Origin: a virus
IMG/VR virus record: IMGVR_UViG_3300022221_000015
Coordinates: 1 to 40,818 of that record
Reading direction: 5' to 3' (one strand)
DNA: 40,818 nt
The notes under the pieces were generated by a model. That model was not told the DNA's origin. It made no database searches and saw nothing but the letters and a program-made list of their open reading frames with translations. Position 1 is the stretch's first letter; every line of letters starts with the position of its first letter. Made by a program: the position numbers and the translations under genes. Below are positions 25,507 through 33,486 of this stretch, one piece after another.

Positions 25507-27783
25507 CTATCCCTTACACTCACTCCAATTACTACCTGTTTCAATATCTAACGGGATTGTTAGATAGTCTCCTCCTACTATAACTGGTCTTTCTACTACT
25601 CTCCTGAGTGTATCATGTACTTCTTTCTCCTGCTCTGGATATCTCTGGACGACTACTTCATCATGGACTTGTATGAGAAGTTCTGCTCCCTTCGGCAGTG
25701 CATGGTCAAGTCTGACAAATGCAGCGTTTATATAATCCGCAACTGTAGACTGCGGGATATAGGAGATTGCTTCCCTTTTTATAGGGTCTCCCCATCTACC
25801 GAAGAAGGTTCTCTTCCTTCCCATCGGTGTCATTAGTTGTCTTGTACTATTCAACTCTCCCTCTATCTTATGATGCCAGGCTTTGACCATTGGGAATAGT
25901 TTGAAGTACTCACCTTGGACTATCTTAGCTTGGCTTACCGGTATTTCACAAAACATGGCCAGAGTGTTAATACCCATGCAATAGTTTGTACCATGGACCA
26001 CTCGCTTAGCCAAAGATCGCTGCTCTTTCGTAGGCGTTACGGTATTAAATATAAGACGTGCAATCGAAGAATGTATATCCCCGCCTTCGTTAAATACATT
26101 CTTGAGTCCTTCATCTCCACTCTCCCATGCTACTGCCATTGCCTCGGCTTGTTTAAGGTCAGCGGCATCCAATACCTTCCCTTCATCTGGTACGAATATC
26201 TTCCTCGACGAAGGAGGTATATTCTGGAGATTCATGCCACTTCCGAATATATTCTTCCTCGAGGACAGCCTTCCAGAGACTGTTAATCCATAGGATGTTC
26301 TCATTCTGAAATCCTTATCCATCTTTATATCCACGTATGTAGATTTCAACTTACGGATATTCCTCAACTCAAGGATCTTCTTCAACTCCGGTTTATGATG
26401 TTTGACCGCTAGTTTTTCTATAATATCTTTACCACTAGAGAGTCTCCCACTTTTCCTATCATACTGTTTCGGAAGCTTAAGTTTATTATAAAGATATTCG
26501 GTTAACTGTTTCGGAGAATTGATATTAACTCCTCCTGTTATTTCGTCAACCTCTTTTGATAACTCTTCCTCCCTATTATTAATTTCAATAGAAACTTCCT
26601 TAAGAAGATCAAGGTCAATCTTCACTCCTCTCATCTCCATTCTCCATAGAGAGTACATTAGCTGGTGATCATAGGAGAAGTAGAACTCTTCCATCTTTGT
26701 CTCTTTTAGCTCTTCCCACAATTCCATAGCTATTTCGAAAGTGGCGGCTACATCGTTACAGTTGTATTCCCATAATTTAGAATCATCACTGTCATCCTTA
26801 GTAGTCTTCCCGTCTTCCTTCCAATATGGAATATCAGTGTACACACTCCCAAGGAAATCGAGACCGTGAGGGAATTCTGGATAGAGCAGAGCATGTGCTC
26901 TCATCGTGTCCATCCATATGTTCATGGAAGACTGTGTAAATTCTTCCATCTGAGTCAACTCGAAGTTGGCGTTCTGTGCAATAACTTTTTTGGTGGCTAG
27001 TAGTTTGACTACTCTTCTCCATATCTCATTTTCCTCAGTCTCACTCCATACAGGAGTCATCTTATTTAGGAGAGGGATACAGAGGGCATAGTCTTCCCTG
27101 TGACCTAAGCCTATACAACGTATGACCTTCGCTGATCGGAATGTCTCAAGGTCAAGGCTGATATACTCTCCCTCTTCTTGCATCATGTCAAGTTCGGTTA
27201 TATAATCTTGGAAGTTAGTCATACCGAATTTATAATTTCTTTCCTTCCTCTGCACCTCTGGGAACTCGCTTTCCTTTCTTATCCTTTGAAGATCGAATGA
27301 GAGAAGGTGAACGAAATCATATTGCCTTAAGGCTAGAGCAGGGTGAATGCTTGGAATTATTTTATAATCCCTGTCTGCTTTAATCCCTCCCTCACCTTCG
27401 GACAGTTTGAATATACTACCTCTATACTTAGTGATAGAATTAAAACTATTACCCATGACAATGCGAAGAGCAAGATTCCCGAGAGGTATGATAACATTCG
27501 GATTGACCTCATTAATCTCCTCTTGAAGTTCCTTTATATAGTCCTCTGTCTTAATTCCTATTTCGTATAACCTCTCTATCTTATTCCCAGGAGGACGAAC
27601 CTTAACCACATTGGTTATATAGATTTCATTCCTTCTCAGACCGGCACGGGATAGGCAGTTATCAAGAAGTCTCCCTGCTGTGCCAACGAATGGTTGACCA
27701 TGCTTCTCTTCTTCTGTACCAGGAGCCTCTCCTATTATCATTATCTTTGCGTCTTTGGGACCTATCGCTTCAACTCTTTTCAT
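25507..27783 (-). CDS. uracil-glycosylase-like/3'-5' exonuclease/family A DNA polymerase fusion
   Basis: A 758-residue replicative polymerase. Residues 1-175: family 4 UDG-like domain with GEAPG (18-22) and HP (147-148). Residues about 205-350: DEDDy exonuclease with D211, E213, N273 and Y340-D344. Residues about 370-758: polymerase with motif A DLKQAE (D542, E547), O-helix R589-x3-K593-x3-H597-x3-Y601, and motif C HDE (707-709). Fusion of UDG and PolA is known from SPO1-type phages. Odd points: all four UDG iron-sulfur cysteines are absent, and H597 sits where E. coli Pol I has F762. GGAG lies 5 bp before ATG. Confidence 0.92.
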   Translation of the reverse strand: MKRVEAIGPKDAKIMIIGEAPGTEEEKHGQPFVGTAGRLLDNCLSRAGLRRNEIYITNVVKVRPPGNKIERLYEIGIKTEDYIKELQEEINEVNPNVIIPLGNLALRIVMGNSFNSITKYRGSIFKLSEGEGGIKADRDYKIIPSIHPALALRQYDFVHLLSFDLQRIRKESEFPEVQRKERNYKFGMTNFQDYITELDMMQEEGEYISLDLETFRSAKVIRCIGLGHREDYALCIPLLNKMTPVWSETEENEIWRRVVKLLATKKVIAQNANFELTQMEEFTQSSMNIWMDTMRAHALLYPEFPHGLDFLGSVYTDIPYWKEDGKTTKDDSDDSKLWEYNCNDVAATFEIAMELWEELKETKMEEFYFSYDHQLMYSLWRMEMRGVKIDLDLLKEVSIEINNREEELSKEVDEITGGVNINSPKQLTEYLYNKLKLPKQYDRKSGRLSSGKDIIEKLAVKHHKPELKKILELRNIRKLKSTYVDIKMDKDFRMRTSYGLTVSGRLSSRKNIFGSGMNLQNIPPSSRKIFVPDEGKVLDAADLKQAEAMAVAWESGDEGLKNVFNEGGDIHSSIARLIFNTVTPTKEQRSLAKRVVHGTNYCMGINTLAMFCEIPVSQAKIVQGEYFKLFPMVKAWHHKIEGELNSTRQLMTPMGRKRTFFGRWGDPIKREAISYIPQSTVADYINAAFVRLDHALPKGAELLIQVHDEVVVQRYPEQEKEVHDTLRRVVERPVIVGGDYLTIPLDIETGSNWSECKG

Positions 27784-28154
27784 AGGTTCTCCATTAATTC
27801 CGGATTTTCGTAAATATTACCGATTATTTCTACTTCTTCCATACTTACCACTTCTTGGTAATCTGGAGTATCTAATTTATCATCAAAACAAAAACACGCA
27901 TTCTCACTATCCCACGCAACTAACTGCTTTCCAAATTGAGGTTCAAATATTATATCCCCCTCATATATCTCCTTGCCGTTTTTATCTTTGAGGCCGGTGT
28001 ATTGCTGAAAGACTATATAATCCGGCACGAAGTCGGAACTAATAAGCTTGCGATTTTCTAATACAGCCCTAACGTCCGTAAACGCTCCTATGAATTTATC
28101 TCCTTTTTTCGTCACTCTAGGACTCCAAGCTCTGAACTTAATCTCTCTATTCAT
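27780..28154 (-). CDS. YopX family protein
   Basis: A 124-residue protein with the family signatures NREIKFRAWS at the start and QYTGLKDKNGKEIYEGDI (about residues 51-68), ending in EIIGNIYENPEL. YopX proteins are widespread in phages; their function is not settled. It overlaps the polymerase start by 4 bp and the upstream regulator by 4 bp, so the three are translated together. Confidence 0.9.
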   Translation of the reverse strand: MNREIKFRAWSPRVTKKGDKFIGAFTDVRAVLENRKLISSDFVPDYIVFQQYTGLKDKNGKEIYEGDIIFEPQFGKQLVAWDSENACFCFDDKLDTPDYQEVVSMEEVEIIGNIYENPELMENL

Positions 28155-28321
28155 GACACCTCCCCTTGTTCTTTAGCTTCCACACTCTTGCAGAAATCTT
28201 CTAGGATTATCCTACAAACCTTAGACTTTTGTCCTTTCCTTTTAAATATCTTCTTCAATCTTTCATCCAGTTCTACCGGTATCTCAATTTTAAAATCTCT
28301 TAGATTATCCTTCCTCGGCAT
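28151..28321 (-). CDS. ribbon-helix-helix DNA-binding protein
   Basis: A 56-residue protein: a beta-strand-like DFKIEIPVELDERLKKIF, then a helix with QKSKVCRIILEDF. This is the Arc/CopG-type ribbon-helix-helix layout, which binds operators as dimers. Its stop overlaps the YopX start (ATGA), and it overlaps the end of the upstream gene by 17 bp. It is one candidate binder of the palindromes seen in this genome. Confidence 0.75.
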   Translation of the reverse strand: MPRKDNLRDFKIEIPVELDERLKKIFKRKGQKSKVCRIILEDFCKSVEAKEQGEVS

Positions 28322-28505
28322 AGTTCTTCTCCAATTTAAGAAGTTTGGCGGTTAGATTCTTCTCCGCTTCGGTTAGTTTTTCAATTCCTTCCATGGCATT
28401 CGTCGCTCCCTCTTCCACACACATGCAGATACCTCGTACTATCCCTTGGAAGTTAGCGTAATCGTGGAGCTTATCTATATAGTATCTTCTCTCTTTATCA
28501 TCCAT
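28305..28505 (-). CDS. small helical protein, unknown
   Basis: A 66-residue protein, mostly helical, with a Cys/Met patch (RGICMCVEEGATNAMEGIEKL) and a Leu/Lys coiled-coil end (LTAKLLKLEKNY). It starts inside the end of the methyltransferase fusion gene (8-bp overlap). No family recognised. Confidence 0.65.
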   Translation of the reverse strand: MDDKERRYYIDKLHDYANFQGIVRGICMCVEEGATNAMEGIEKLTEAEKNLTAKLLKLEKNYAEEG

Positions 28506-29799
28506 CTTTTAATACCCCCTTCATATTATGTTTAGTTCCATAGGTTAATAACTTCTCACTTCCTACATTAAAGTGGTTCTCTGATAATTCGGTTGATATA
28601 CACTTCCTCTCTGTGACTAGACAACCCTCTGCTGTCCATCCGCTTCCCCCGAACCAATCAACTACTAACTCTCCCTTTATACTACCGAGTTCAATAAGCT
28701 CAAGTGCCAATCCCAATGGCTTCTCAGCAGGATGTCTCTTATCTTTCGCAGGTAGTGAATCAAAATTAAATACACTATAGTGAGGAGAGTTCAACTTGTT
28801 TGGCTTGTCTCCTTTCCAGACGTGGAAGAATGGTTCATAGTTTGGAGCGAAGTTGGTGTACGGTCTGAAAGATGTACCTCCATGAGCTTTGTTCCATATT
28901 GCTGGGATTGGGTCCACATTAAAACCTGATTCCTGAAGCATAAGATGGTGCTCATGGTGGAACCTACTTGCGTAAAATATAAACGCATGACAACCCTCCT
29001 TTAATACACGGTAAGATTCTTTATAGATGGCGTCACAAAGTTCCAATATATCCTTCTCATCATCTTCATATACCTCATCCCAAGATTTCTTAAAGTCGTA
29101 GTTCTCTCCCAGTCCTACGGCATATGGTGGATCTGTTATAATTAGGTCTACGGAGTTGTCGTCCATAGAGGCCGCTACGTCAAGACACGAGGAGTTGATT
29201 AGAGAGACGTTTTTCACTTTTGTGATCTTAGCACTGTCTTTTATTTTGTCGTCTACTGGTGAGCTATCTGAGAGACTTGAGACTAGCAATTCTCTCGTCT
29301 CTCTCTCTTGTATTCTGATCGCTTTTCGATAAGCATTACTCTTGTCTTTCTCATCCAGCAATTCAGGATATTCCTTAGACATTTCATGTAACATGGTGTC
29401 ACGGACTATCTCCTGTTTACTCACTCCCATGAACTCGGCGGTGTCTTCTTTGTTCCACTTACCTCCAGCCTGTTCGGACTTGAGAGAGTGAATGTCAGAC
29501 TTCAACTTGCTTTCTTCCTGCCATGTCATGGACTTCCTTCTGAAGTTTTCCTCAAGCTCTACCTCTTTCTTTTGGAGAGGAGTTAGTTCCTCGTATACCC
29601 TAACTGGTATATCTTCCCACTTAAGGAGCTTCATTGCTTCTAGCCTACGCTCACCGGCTATGAGCGTACCATCCTTATGGATGGTTATAGGATTTATTAA
29701 TCCGTTATGACGTATACTCTCGGCTAGTTCGGAGAGGTTACCGAAGTCCTTTCTGGCGCGGTCGGTTACTTTGATCTCTTTAAATTTAATTAAGGTCAT
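28498..29799 (-). CDS. ParB-like domain/DNA methyltransferase fusion
   Basis: A 433-residue protein. Residues 1-140 resemble ParB: SIRHNGLINPITI, the GERR box (49-52) and a helix-turn-helix-like stretch (about 112-135, KEDTAEFMGVSKQEIV). Residues about 195-425 are a beta-class amino-methyltransferase with DPPY (223-226), then RHPAEKP (355-361) and FGGSG (383-387). It would methylate adenine N6 or cytosine N4 to protect DNA or regulate. Such fusions are common in phages. The ParB part may guide it to specific sites, possibly the 35-bp palindromes. Ribosome binding site GGAGGAGAT. Confidence 0.9.
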   Translation of the reverse strand: MTLIKFKEIKVTDRARKDFGNLSELAESIRHNGLINPITIHKDGTLIAGERRLEAMKLLKWEDIPVRVYEELTPLQKKEVELEENFRRKSMTWQEESKLKSDIHSLKSEQAGGKWNKEDTAEFMGVSKQEIVRDTMLHEMSKEYPELLDEKDKSNAYRKAIRIQERETRELLVSSLSDSSPVDDKIKDSAKITKVKNVSLINSSCLDVAASMDDNSVDLIITDPPYAVGLGENYDFKKSWDEVYEDDEKDILELCDAIYKESYRVLKEGCHAFIFYASRFHHEHHLMLQESGFNVDPIPAIWNKAHGGTSFRPYTNFAPNYEPFFHVWKGDKPNKLNSPHYSVFNFDSLPAKDKRHPAEKPLGLALELIELGSIKGELVVDWFGGSGWTAEGCLVTERKCISTELSENHFNVGSEKLLTYGTKHNMKGVLKDG

Positions 29800-30071
29800 A
29801 TCTCCTCCACATCTTTAGGTAATGCGTATTCAGGATTTTTATAATAACCAGTAGATATCTTATATACAAAATGTTTTTTCTTAGTAATAAAATATCTGCC
29901 ATCACTATAACATCCTTTAATATCTCCGTCACATTTCCAAGTACCTCCAACTATAATACCTTCTCTTGTTTTTGATTGGCTAGGCATAGTCACAATCTCT
30001 ACTTGAGAAGATGTAATCCATTTCCTGTATACAGGAGTAAATTTTACTTTAGTTCCTATAAGATATTTCAT
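29796..30071 (-). CDS. hypothetical protein, beta-rich
   Basis: A 91-residue protein rich in Lys, Tyr, Gly and Val, probably a small beta-barrel (GTKVKFTPVYRKW, then GIIVGGTWKC). Overlaps the amidase stop and the methyltransferase start by 4 bp each. No family recognised. Confidence 0.65.
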   Translation of the reverse strand: MKYLIGTKVKFTPVYRKWITSSQVEIVTMPSQSKTREGIIVGGTWKCDGDIKGCYSDGRYFITKKKHFVYKISTGYYKNPEYALPKDVEEI

Positions 30072-30541
30072 AAATCCTCCAATTCTTTCCTAACAAGTTC
30101 TCTTATCTCCTGAAGGTTAAAGAAATCTCCGGGACAGGTTCTAGTTTCATCTCTCTCCTTATGTCCCTTAACTTCGTCGAATGGTATATCCATTATGTAA
30201 CATAGGCCGGTTACCAACTTTATTAATTCATTCTTAACAAGGGTTTCTAGGTCATTGACATTATAATTCCCTACTATACAAATTCCAATAGTATCATCAT
30301 TGGCCCCGAGACAGTGCGCTCCGTCACGGTAGAGAGCACGTCCGACTAATACTTCTACCTCTCCCTTAACCTTCTCAATACCGAAATGATAACCAACGTC
30401 GTCCCATCCTTTCCCTTTATGATGTCTTCGGATAGCTCTCCAGTTTAGAGAATCTCCGTCTTCAGATAGACTATGGTGGATGGTGATTCCTTTCCATTTT
30501 TTGTGCATTTTAGATATGTCTTTTACTTTCGGTTTAACCAT
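30068..30541 (-). CDS. T7-lysozyme-like N-acetylmuramoyl-L-alanine amidase (endolysin)
   Basis: A 157-residue zinc amidase that cuts the bond between muramic acid and the stem peptide. The sequence parallels T7 lysozyme: ITIHHS (zinc ligand H22), IRRHHKGKGWDDVGYHF (Y51), GHKE (H127) and TCPG (C136). The position matching T7 Lys128 is Arg134. No signal peptide, so release depends on a holin. It lies in the early strand, away from the holin-like genes. In T7 the enzyme also inhibits the phage RNA polymerase; no such polymerase exists here. Confidence 0.93.
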   Translation of the reverse strand: MVKPKVKDISKMHKKWKGITIHHSLSEDGDSLNWRAIRRHHKGKGWDDVGYHFGIEKVKGEVEVLVGRALYRDGAHCLGANDDTIGICIVGNYNVNDLETLVKNELIKLVTGLCYIMDIPFDEVKGHKERDETRTCPGDFFNLQEIRELVRKELEDL

Positions 30542-30592
30542 GATGATTTCTCCTTAGGTTTATCTTCTTTGGTATTATTTTTTCTGGCATAT

Positions 30593-30772
30593 TTATTCTC
30601 CCTTCTCCTCACATATAGGTTTATTCTTACATTCCTTACACATTTTAGATAAGTGCCAATAAACTACTCTCCTTAGATATGGAATGGACATCTCGACTCC
30701 ATTCCTAATACAATATAAATTCTCTGGTTGAGGTTCAAATTCATCATTATACTTTCTTCCCGGTTCTCCCAT
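30593..30772 (-). CDS. small hypothetical protein
   Basis: A 59-residue protein with an acidic start (GEPGRKYNDEFEPQPEN) and a C-terminal CKECKNKPICEEKG that could bind zinc. GAGGAG upstream of ATG, 2 bp after the stop of the preceding gene. No family recognised. Confidence 0.65.
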   Translation of the reverse strand: MGEPGRKYNDEFEPQPENLYCIRNGVEMSIPYLRRVVYWHLSKMCKECKNKPICEEKGE

Positions 30773-30774
30773 AT

Positions 30775-30948
30775 TTACTCCTCTTTATATTTATATAATA
30801 TACACGGTAGTGAAGAGATATCTTCACAAGTTTTCTCGTATCTACAGTTATGACAACGGGCGTGAACGAATCCCGTCTTGCTGTCTATATAGGTAACGTT
30901 ATCCCTCTTCTCTATATATTTAACTACGGCTTGCAAGTCTTTTCTCAT
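30775..30948 (-). CDS. small Cys-containing hypothetical protein
   Basis: A 57-residue protein with ARCHNCRYEKTCEDI followed by a further Cys, a likely small metal site. Ribosome binding site GGAGACAAG before ATG. Coupled to the following gene. It is the first gene after the terminator at 30970-31007. Confidence 0.65.
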   Translation of the reverse strand: MRKDLQAVVKYIEKRDNVTYIDSKTGFVHARCHNCRYEKTCEDISSLPCILYKYKEE

Positions 30949-30969
30949 CTTGTCTCCTCAGAGTGTATT

Positions 30970-31007
30970 TAAAATTGGGAGGAGAGGTCTTGCCTTCCTC
31001 TCCTCCC
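30970..31007 (-). terminator. terminator after the 31044-31340 gene
   Basis: An 11-bp perfect stem (30977-30987 with 30997-31007) of GGGAGGAGAGG type, followed on the - strand by AATTTTAAAT. It closes the unit of the paralogue of the 314-691 gene. Confidence 0.8.
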
Positions 31008-31043
31008 TATTATTGTATTAGAATCCTTTATCTGTTATAAGGA

Positions 31044-31340
31044 TTAACCTTCGAGACTGATACCAAGTTTCTTAGCAACGTCCTCGGCAGATATACCCTT
31101 AGCCTTAAGAGCGGCCATAAGAGCGCGTGAACCGGTACCACCACCACTAGTAAGTTCCCTTCTCTTATTATCCTGAGCTATGATTACCAGTCGCTGGTTA
31201 ATCATGTTGAGAAGTTTCTCCTCACCGAGACTTTTCGTCGCCTCTGATACGGAGGTATACTGCTCTACCTCAAGTGTTGCAAGTACTTCCTTTTTGTCGC
31301 CACGGCCTTTAGATACTTCTACTGTTTTTACTGTTGACAT
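31044..31340 (-). CDS. paralogue of the 314-691 protein, half-HTH C-terminal tail
   Basis: A 98-residue protein that shares with the 314-691 product a helical block (GEEKLLNMINQRLVIIAQDN then KRREL) and the tail SRALMAALKAKGISAEDVAK then KLGI. The centre has a GGGTG linker. Like its paralogue it is isolated, with a 35-bp palindrome upstream and a strong terminator downstream, suggesting high expression. Next to DUF669-like and Sak4-like genes, it may act in DNA replication or recombination. GGAG before ATG. Confidence 0.75.
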   Translation of the reverse strand: MSTVKTVEVSKGRGDKKEVLATLEVEQYTSVSEATKSLGEEKLLNMINQRLVIIAQDNKRRELTSGGGTGSRALMAALKAKGISAEDVAKKLGISLEG

Positions 31341-31374
31341 TTTTACTACTCCTTATTTTGTTTATGGGTTTATT

Positions 31375-31409
31375 ATTGTACTATAGACCACCATGGTCCA
31401 TTGTACTAT
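31375..31409. promoter_or_regulatory. 35-bp palindrome, copy 4
   Basis: Half-sites ATTGTACTATAGACC and, on the other strand, ATAGTACAATGGACC with a 5-bp centre. It fills the gap between the stop of the DUF669-like gene and the start of the 31044-31340 gene. On the - strand its outer part contains TACAAT, a five-of-six match to a -10 box, so it could be an operator over a promoter here. Confidence 0.8.
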
Positions 31410-31808
31410 TTAATTGGACACCAATTTCTTAATAGAGTTGGTGATTTTATCCTGATACTGCTGTTGAGTGACGACGGCTATACAGTTTCTACCAAGCGCA
31501 TCATCAGTTTCGAATGAACCATCCTTACCAACACTGAGACCGAGTGCCTCTAGGTGATTGGCGAGGGAGAAGTTCTTTGATGTGTCTTCGTTGATAACGG
31601 TATAGGACCATAGTCTCCTGCCAACGTAATCAGGATTGTTTATAACGTCGAAGGTCCACTTGATCATGGGACTACCACTTGACTTTGAGGTTGTTACCTC
31701 GGTAGCCTGACAGCTTACTTCGTACTGACCGTCTGGAAGTGGTTCGAAATCACCACCAGCCGCTGCTTCCTTTATTTCCTTGTCGTTCATGTTTACTTCT
31801 ATCTTCAT
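31410..31808 (-). CDS. DUF669-like protein, possible single-strand DNA-binding protein
   Basis: A 132-residue protein with the family-like segment FEPLPDGQYEVSCQATEV, SKSSGSPMIKWTFDV, then GRRLWSYTVINEDT and LANHLEALGLS. Such phage proteins sit next to recombinases and are thought to bind single-stranded DNA. The gene lies near a Sak4-like ATPase and a RecB-like nuclease, in keeping with a recombination module. GGAGAAAAT before ATG. Confidence 0.75.
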   Translation of the reverse strand: MKIEVNMNDKEIKEAAAGGDFEPLPDGQYEVSCQATEVTTSKSSGSPMIKWTFDVINNPDYVGRRLWSYTVINEDTSKNFSLANHLEALGLSVGKDGSFETDDALGRNCIAVVTQQQYQDKITNSIKKLVSN

Positions 31809-31879
31809 ATTTTCTCCTTTCTTTGTTTTGTATTCCCCCTAGGCAAGAGAGGGAAGGTTGTTTATGTTATAATCTATTT

Positions 31880-32635
31880 CTACCCCAAAGGGATGGCTTT
31901 TACTTCCAACCTCTCTTGATTCACACTTGTCAATTCCTTCACGTGAGAGAGTGTGGCCTGTGTAATAGCCGTTGACTCATTCGCTGCAAGGATTGTAACT
32001 GGACCGAATACAATCTTACTCACCGCTGCCCTCTCCTCTACTTCTATTGGTGCTGGGTTCTCTACTGCTATTACTTGATATATTTTTCCGTGCATTTTAG
32101 ACTCCTTCGTTATAGGTTTAATTACATTAGTTACGTTTGTTGTTGATTCCAATTTACCTGTTTTACAATTAACTTCAACCTTCCCAAATACTTCCTGCAT
32201 CAACTCATTAGGTGACTTTGGTTTTAGTTCTTGTTCCAATTCCATACTCACTACCCATTTTAGGTAAGCATCTCTATTAGGATTCGTATAATCTAAAACA
32301 CAAGTTGCGCAACTGTTAGGCACTAAGGTAGTACATGCAGTTAAACCACTATTACAGAAGGTAATATACTTACCTTCTTTGGTTATTGGTATGTGCTTTC
32401 CCTCAAATTGAGGACAACTCTTTGTCTTCTCCTTACTTCTCATATATTCCTCAAAGGTGTCTGAGTGTGCATTACGTAGTATACATTCCGAACAGGAAAA
32501 ACTACTGCACTCAACCGCATTACCGATTACATCACATAGATTGCCCATTGACTTGGCTCTATCTATATCTACATAAATGTCCTCAAGACGATCACATTTA
32601 GGAATATATAAATTGTTAAACTTTTTGTGCTTCAT
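31880..32635 (-). CDS. Cys-rich hypothetical protein with a C-terminal beta domain
   Basis: A 251-residue protein. Residues about 30-125 contain some 12 cysteines in clusters (CSSFSCSEC, CNSGLTAC, CATC), probably zinc-binding. Residues about 180-250 form a separate beta-rich domain beginning GKIYQVIAVENPAP and containing VFGPVTILAANES, a type seen in other phage replication regions. Coupled to the ATPase gene upstream. Function unknown. Confidence 0.65.
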   Translation of the reverse strand: MKHKKFNNLYIPKCDRLEDIYVDIDRAKSMGNLCDVIGNAVECSSFSCSECILRNAHSDTFEEYMRSKEKTKSCPQFEGKHIPITKEGKYITFCNSGLTACTTLVPNSCATCVLDYTNPNRDAYLKWVVSMELEQELKPKSPNELMQEVFGKVEVNCKTGKLESTTNVTNVIKPITKESKMHGKIYQVIAVENPAPIEVEERAAVSKIVFGPVTILAANESTAITQATLSHVKELTSVNQERLEVKAIPLG

Positions 32636-32636
32636 A

Positions 32637-33335
32637 TCACTTCACCTCAAAGTCTAGTTCACTATCTTTCAGTTCCACCCCCTTATAGTATTCATCAATC
32701 CTCTTACTCATAAGATTAATGTCGTTAGGAATAATCTGTGGGAACATTCCCATCGGACTCTTCGCGTTCGTTACTCCATTAGACTGTGTGGTGAATACGT
32801 ATTTATTACCACCTTCTTCATTGATAATATCTCCGTATACCACCACGCTTGACATACCTTCCGGCGTAAGTTTCTCAGATAGGAGTTTCCCAAGAGTCTT
32901 CATCTTTCTATCCTCCCCGTCTTCCTCATGTGAGAGAAAATAGACTTTCAACCCGGGACGAAGCTTATTCGCCAGGATTAATATGTCCCATATATTCTTA
33001 GCCATTTGAGTGAACTTGTCGAAGCCTTTGATACTGGCTTTCTGCATAAACTCGGTGGCCATGATATACTGACCGTCGTCGATTATGAGGTTCTCTACTT
33101 CTTTACTCTCGGAGGAAGCTCTCATCACCCTCATCACGTCCGTGGCCGAGGATACGTTAAACATATTCTCATTCGGGATATATGAGTGAGCCTTCGGGAA
33201 TGGTAATTGTTTTCCCATTACATTCACAATTACTGTATGTTCCGGGTCACAGTTACGAATGGCAGTTGTCTTACCTCTTCCTGATTTAGATAGGACTAAT
33301 ACCAGGGTACTATTGTGCTGAGTAGTTTCTGCCAT
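32637..33335 (-). CDS. Sak4-like RecA-fold ATPase (phage recombinase)
   Basis: A 232-residue protein with Walker A SKSGRGKT (residues 16-23), Walker B NLIIDDGQY and an FLSHEED segment, the pattern of phage nucleotide-binding proteins of the Sak4 group, which promote single-strand annealing. I chose ATG 33335, which has GGGGAGGAG 7 bp upstream. A TTG at 33386, also with GGGGGTGAG upstream, would add 17 residues. The DUF669-like gene lies one gene downstream. Confidence 0.82.
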   Translation of the reverse strand: MAETTQHNSTLVLVLSKSGRGKTTAIRNCDPEHTVIVNVMGKQLPFPKAHSYIPNENMFNVSSATDVMRVMRASSESKEVENLIIDDGQYIMATEFMQKASIKGFDKFTQMAKNIWDILILANKLRPGLKVYFLSHEEDGEDRKMKTLGKLLSEKLTPEGMSSVVVYGDIINEEGGNKYVFTTQSNGVTNAKSPMGMFPQIIPNDINLMSKRIDEYYKGVELKDSELDFEVK

Positions 33336-33372
33336 TTGTTTCTCCTCCCCTTTTCTAAAGTCTGCTATTGCG

Positions 33373-33486
33373 TTATTCTTTTCCAATTATCTCACCCCCT
33401 TTTTCGCTTCTTAGTTTATGCTTCAATCTCTTCTGTCCCTTTAGATCACTTACCCTTAGGTTGGATAGTACCTTTACTTCCGTCAT
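33373..33486 (-). CDS. very small basic protein
   Basis: A 37-residue protein beginning MTEVKVLSNLRVSDLKGQ, with many Lys/Arg. AAAGGAGGTGAAGA precedes ATG, one of the best ribosome binding sites in the region, and the ATG overlaps the upstream stop (ATGA). It may be a genuine micro-protein or a leader that couples translation into the ATPase gene. Confidence 0.55.
   Translation of the reverse strand: MTEVKVLSNLRVSDLKGQKRLKHKLRSEKGGEIIGKE

Noticed and set aside
30541-30597. An 18-codon frame (start near 30590) overlapping the amidase start.
   Set aside because: Too short to support, with no clear ribosome binding site; it may at most be a leader.
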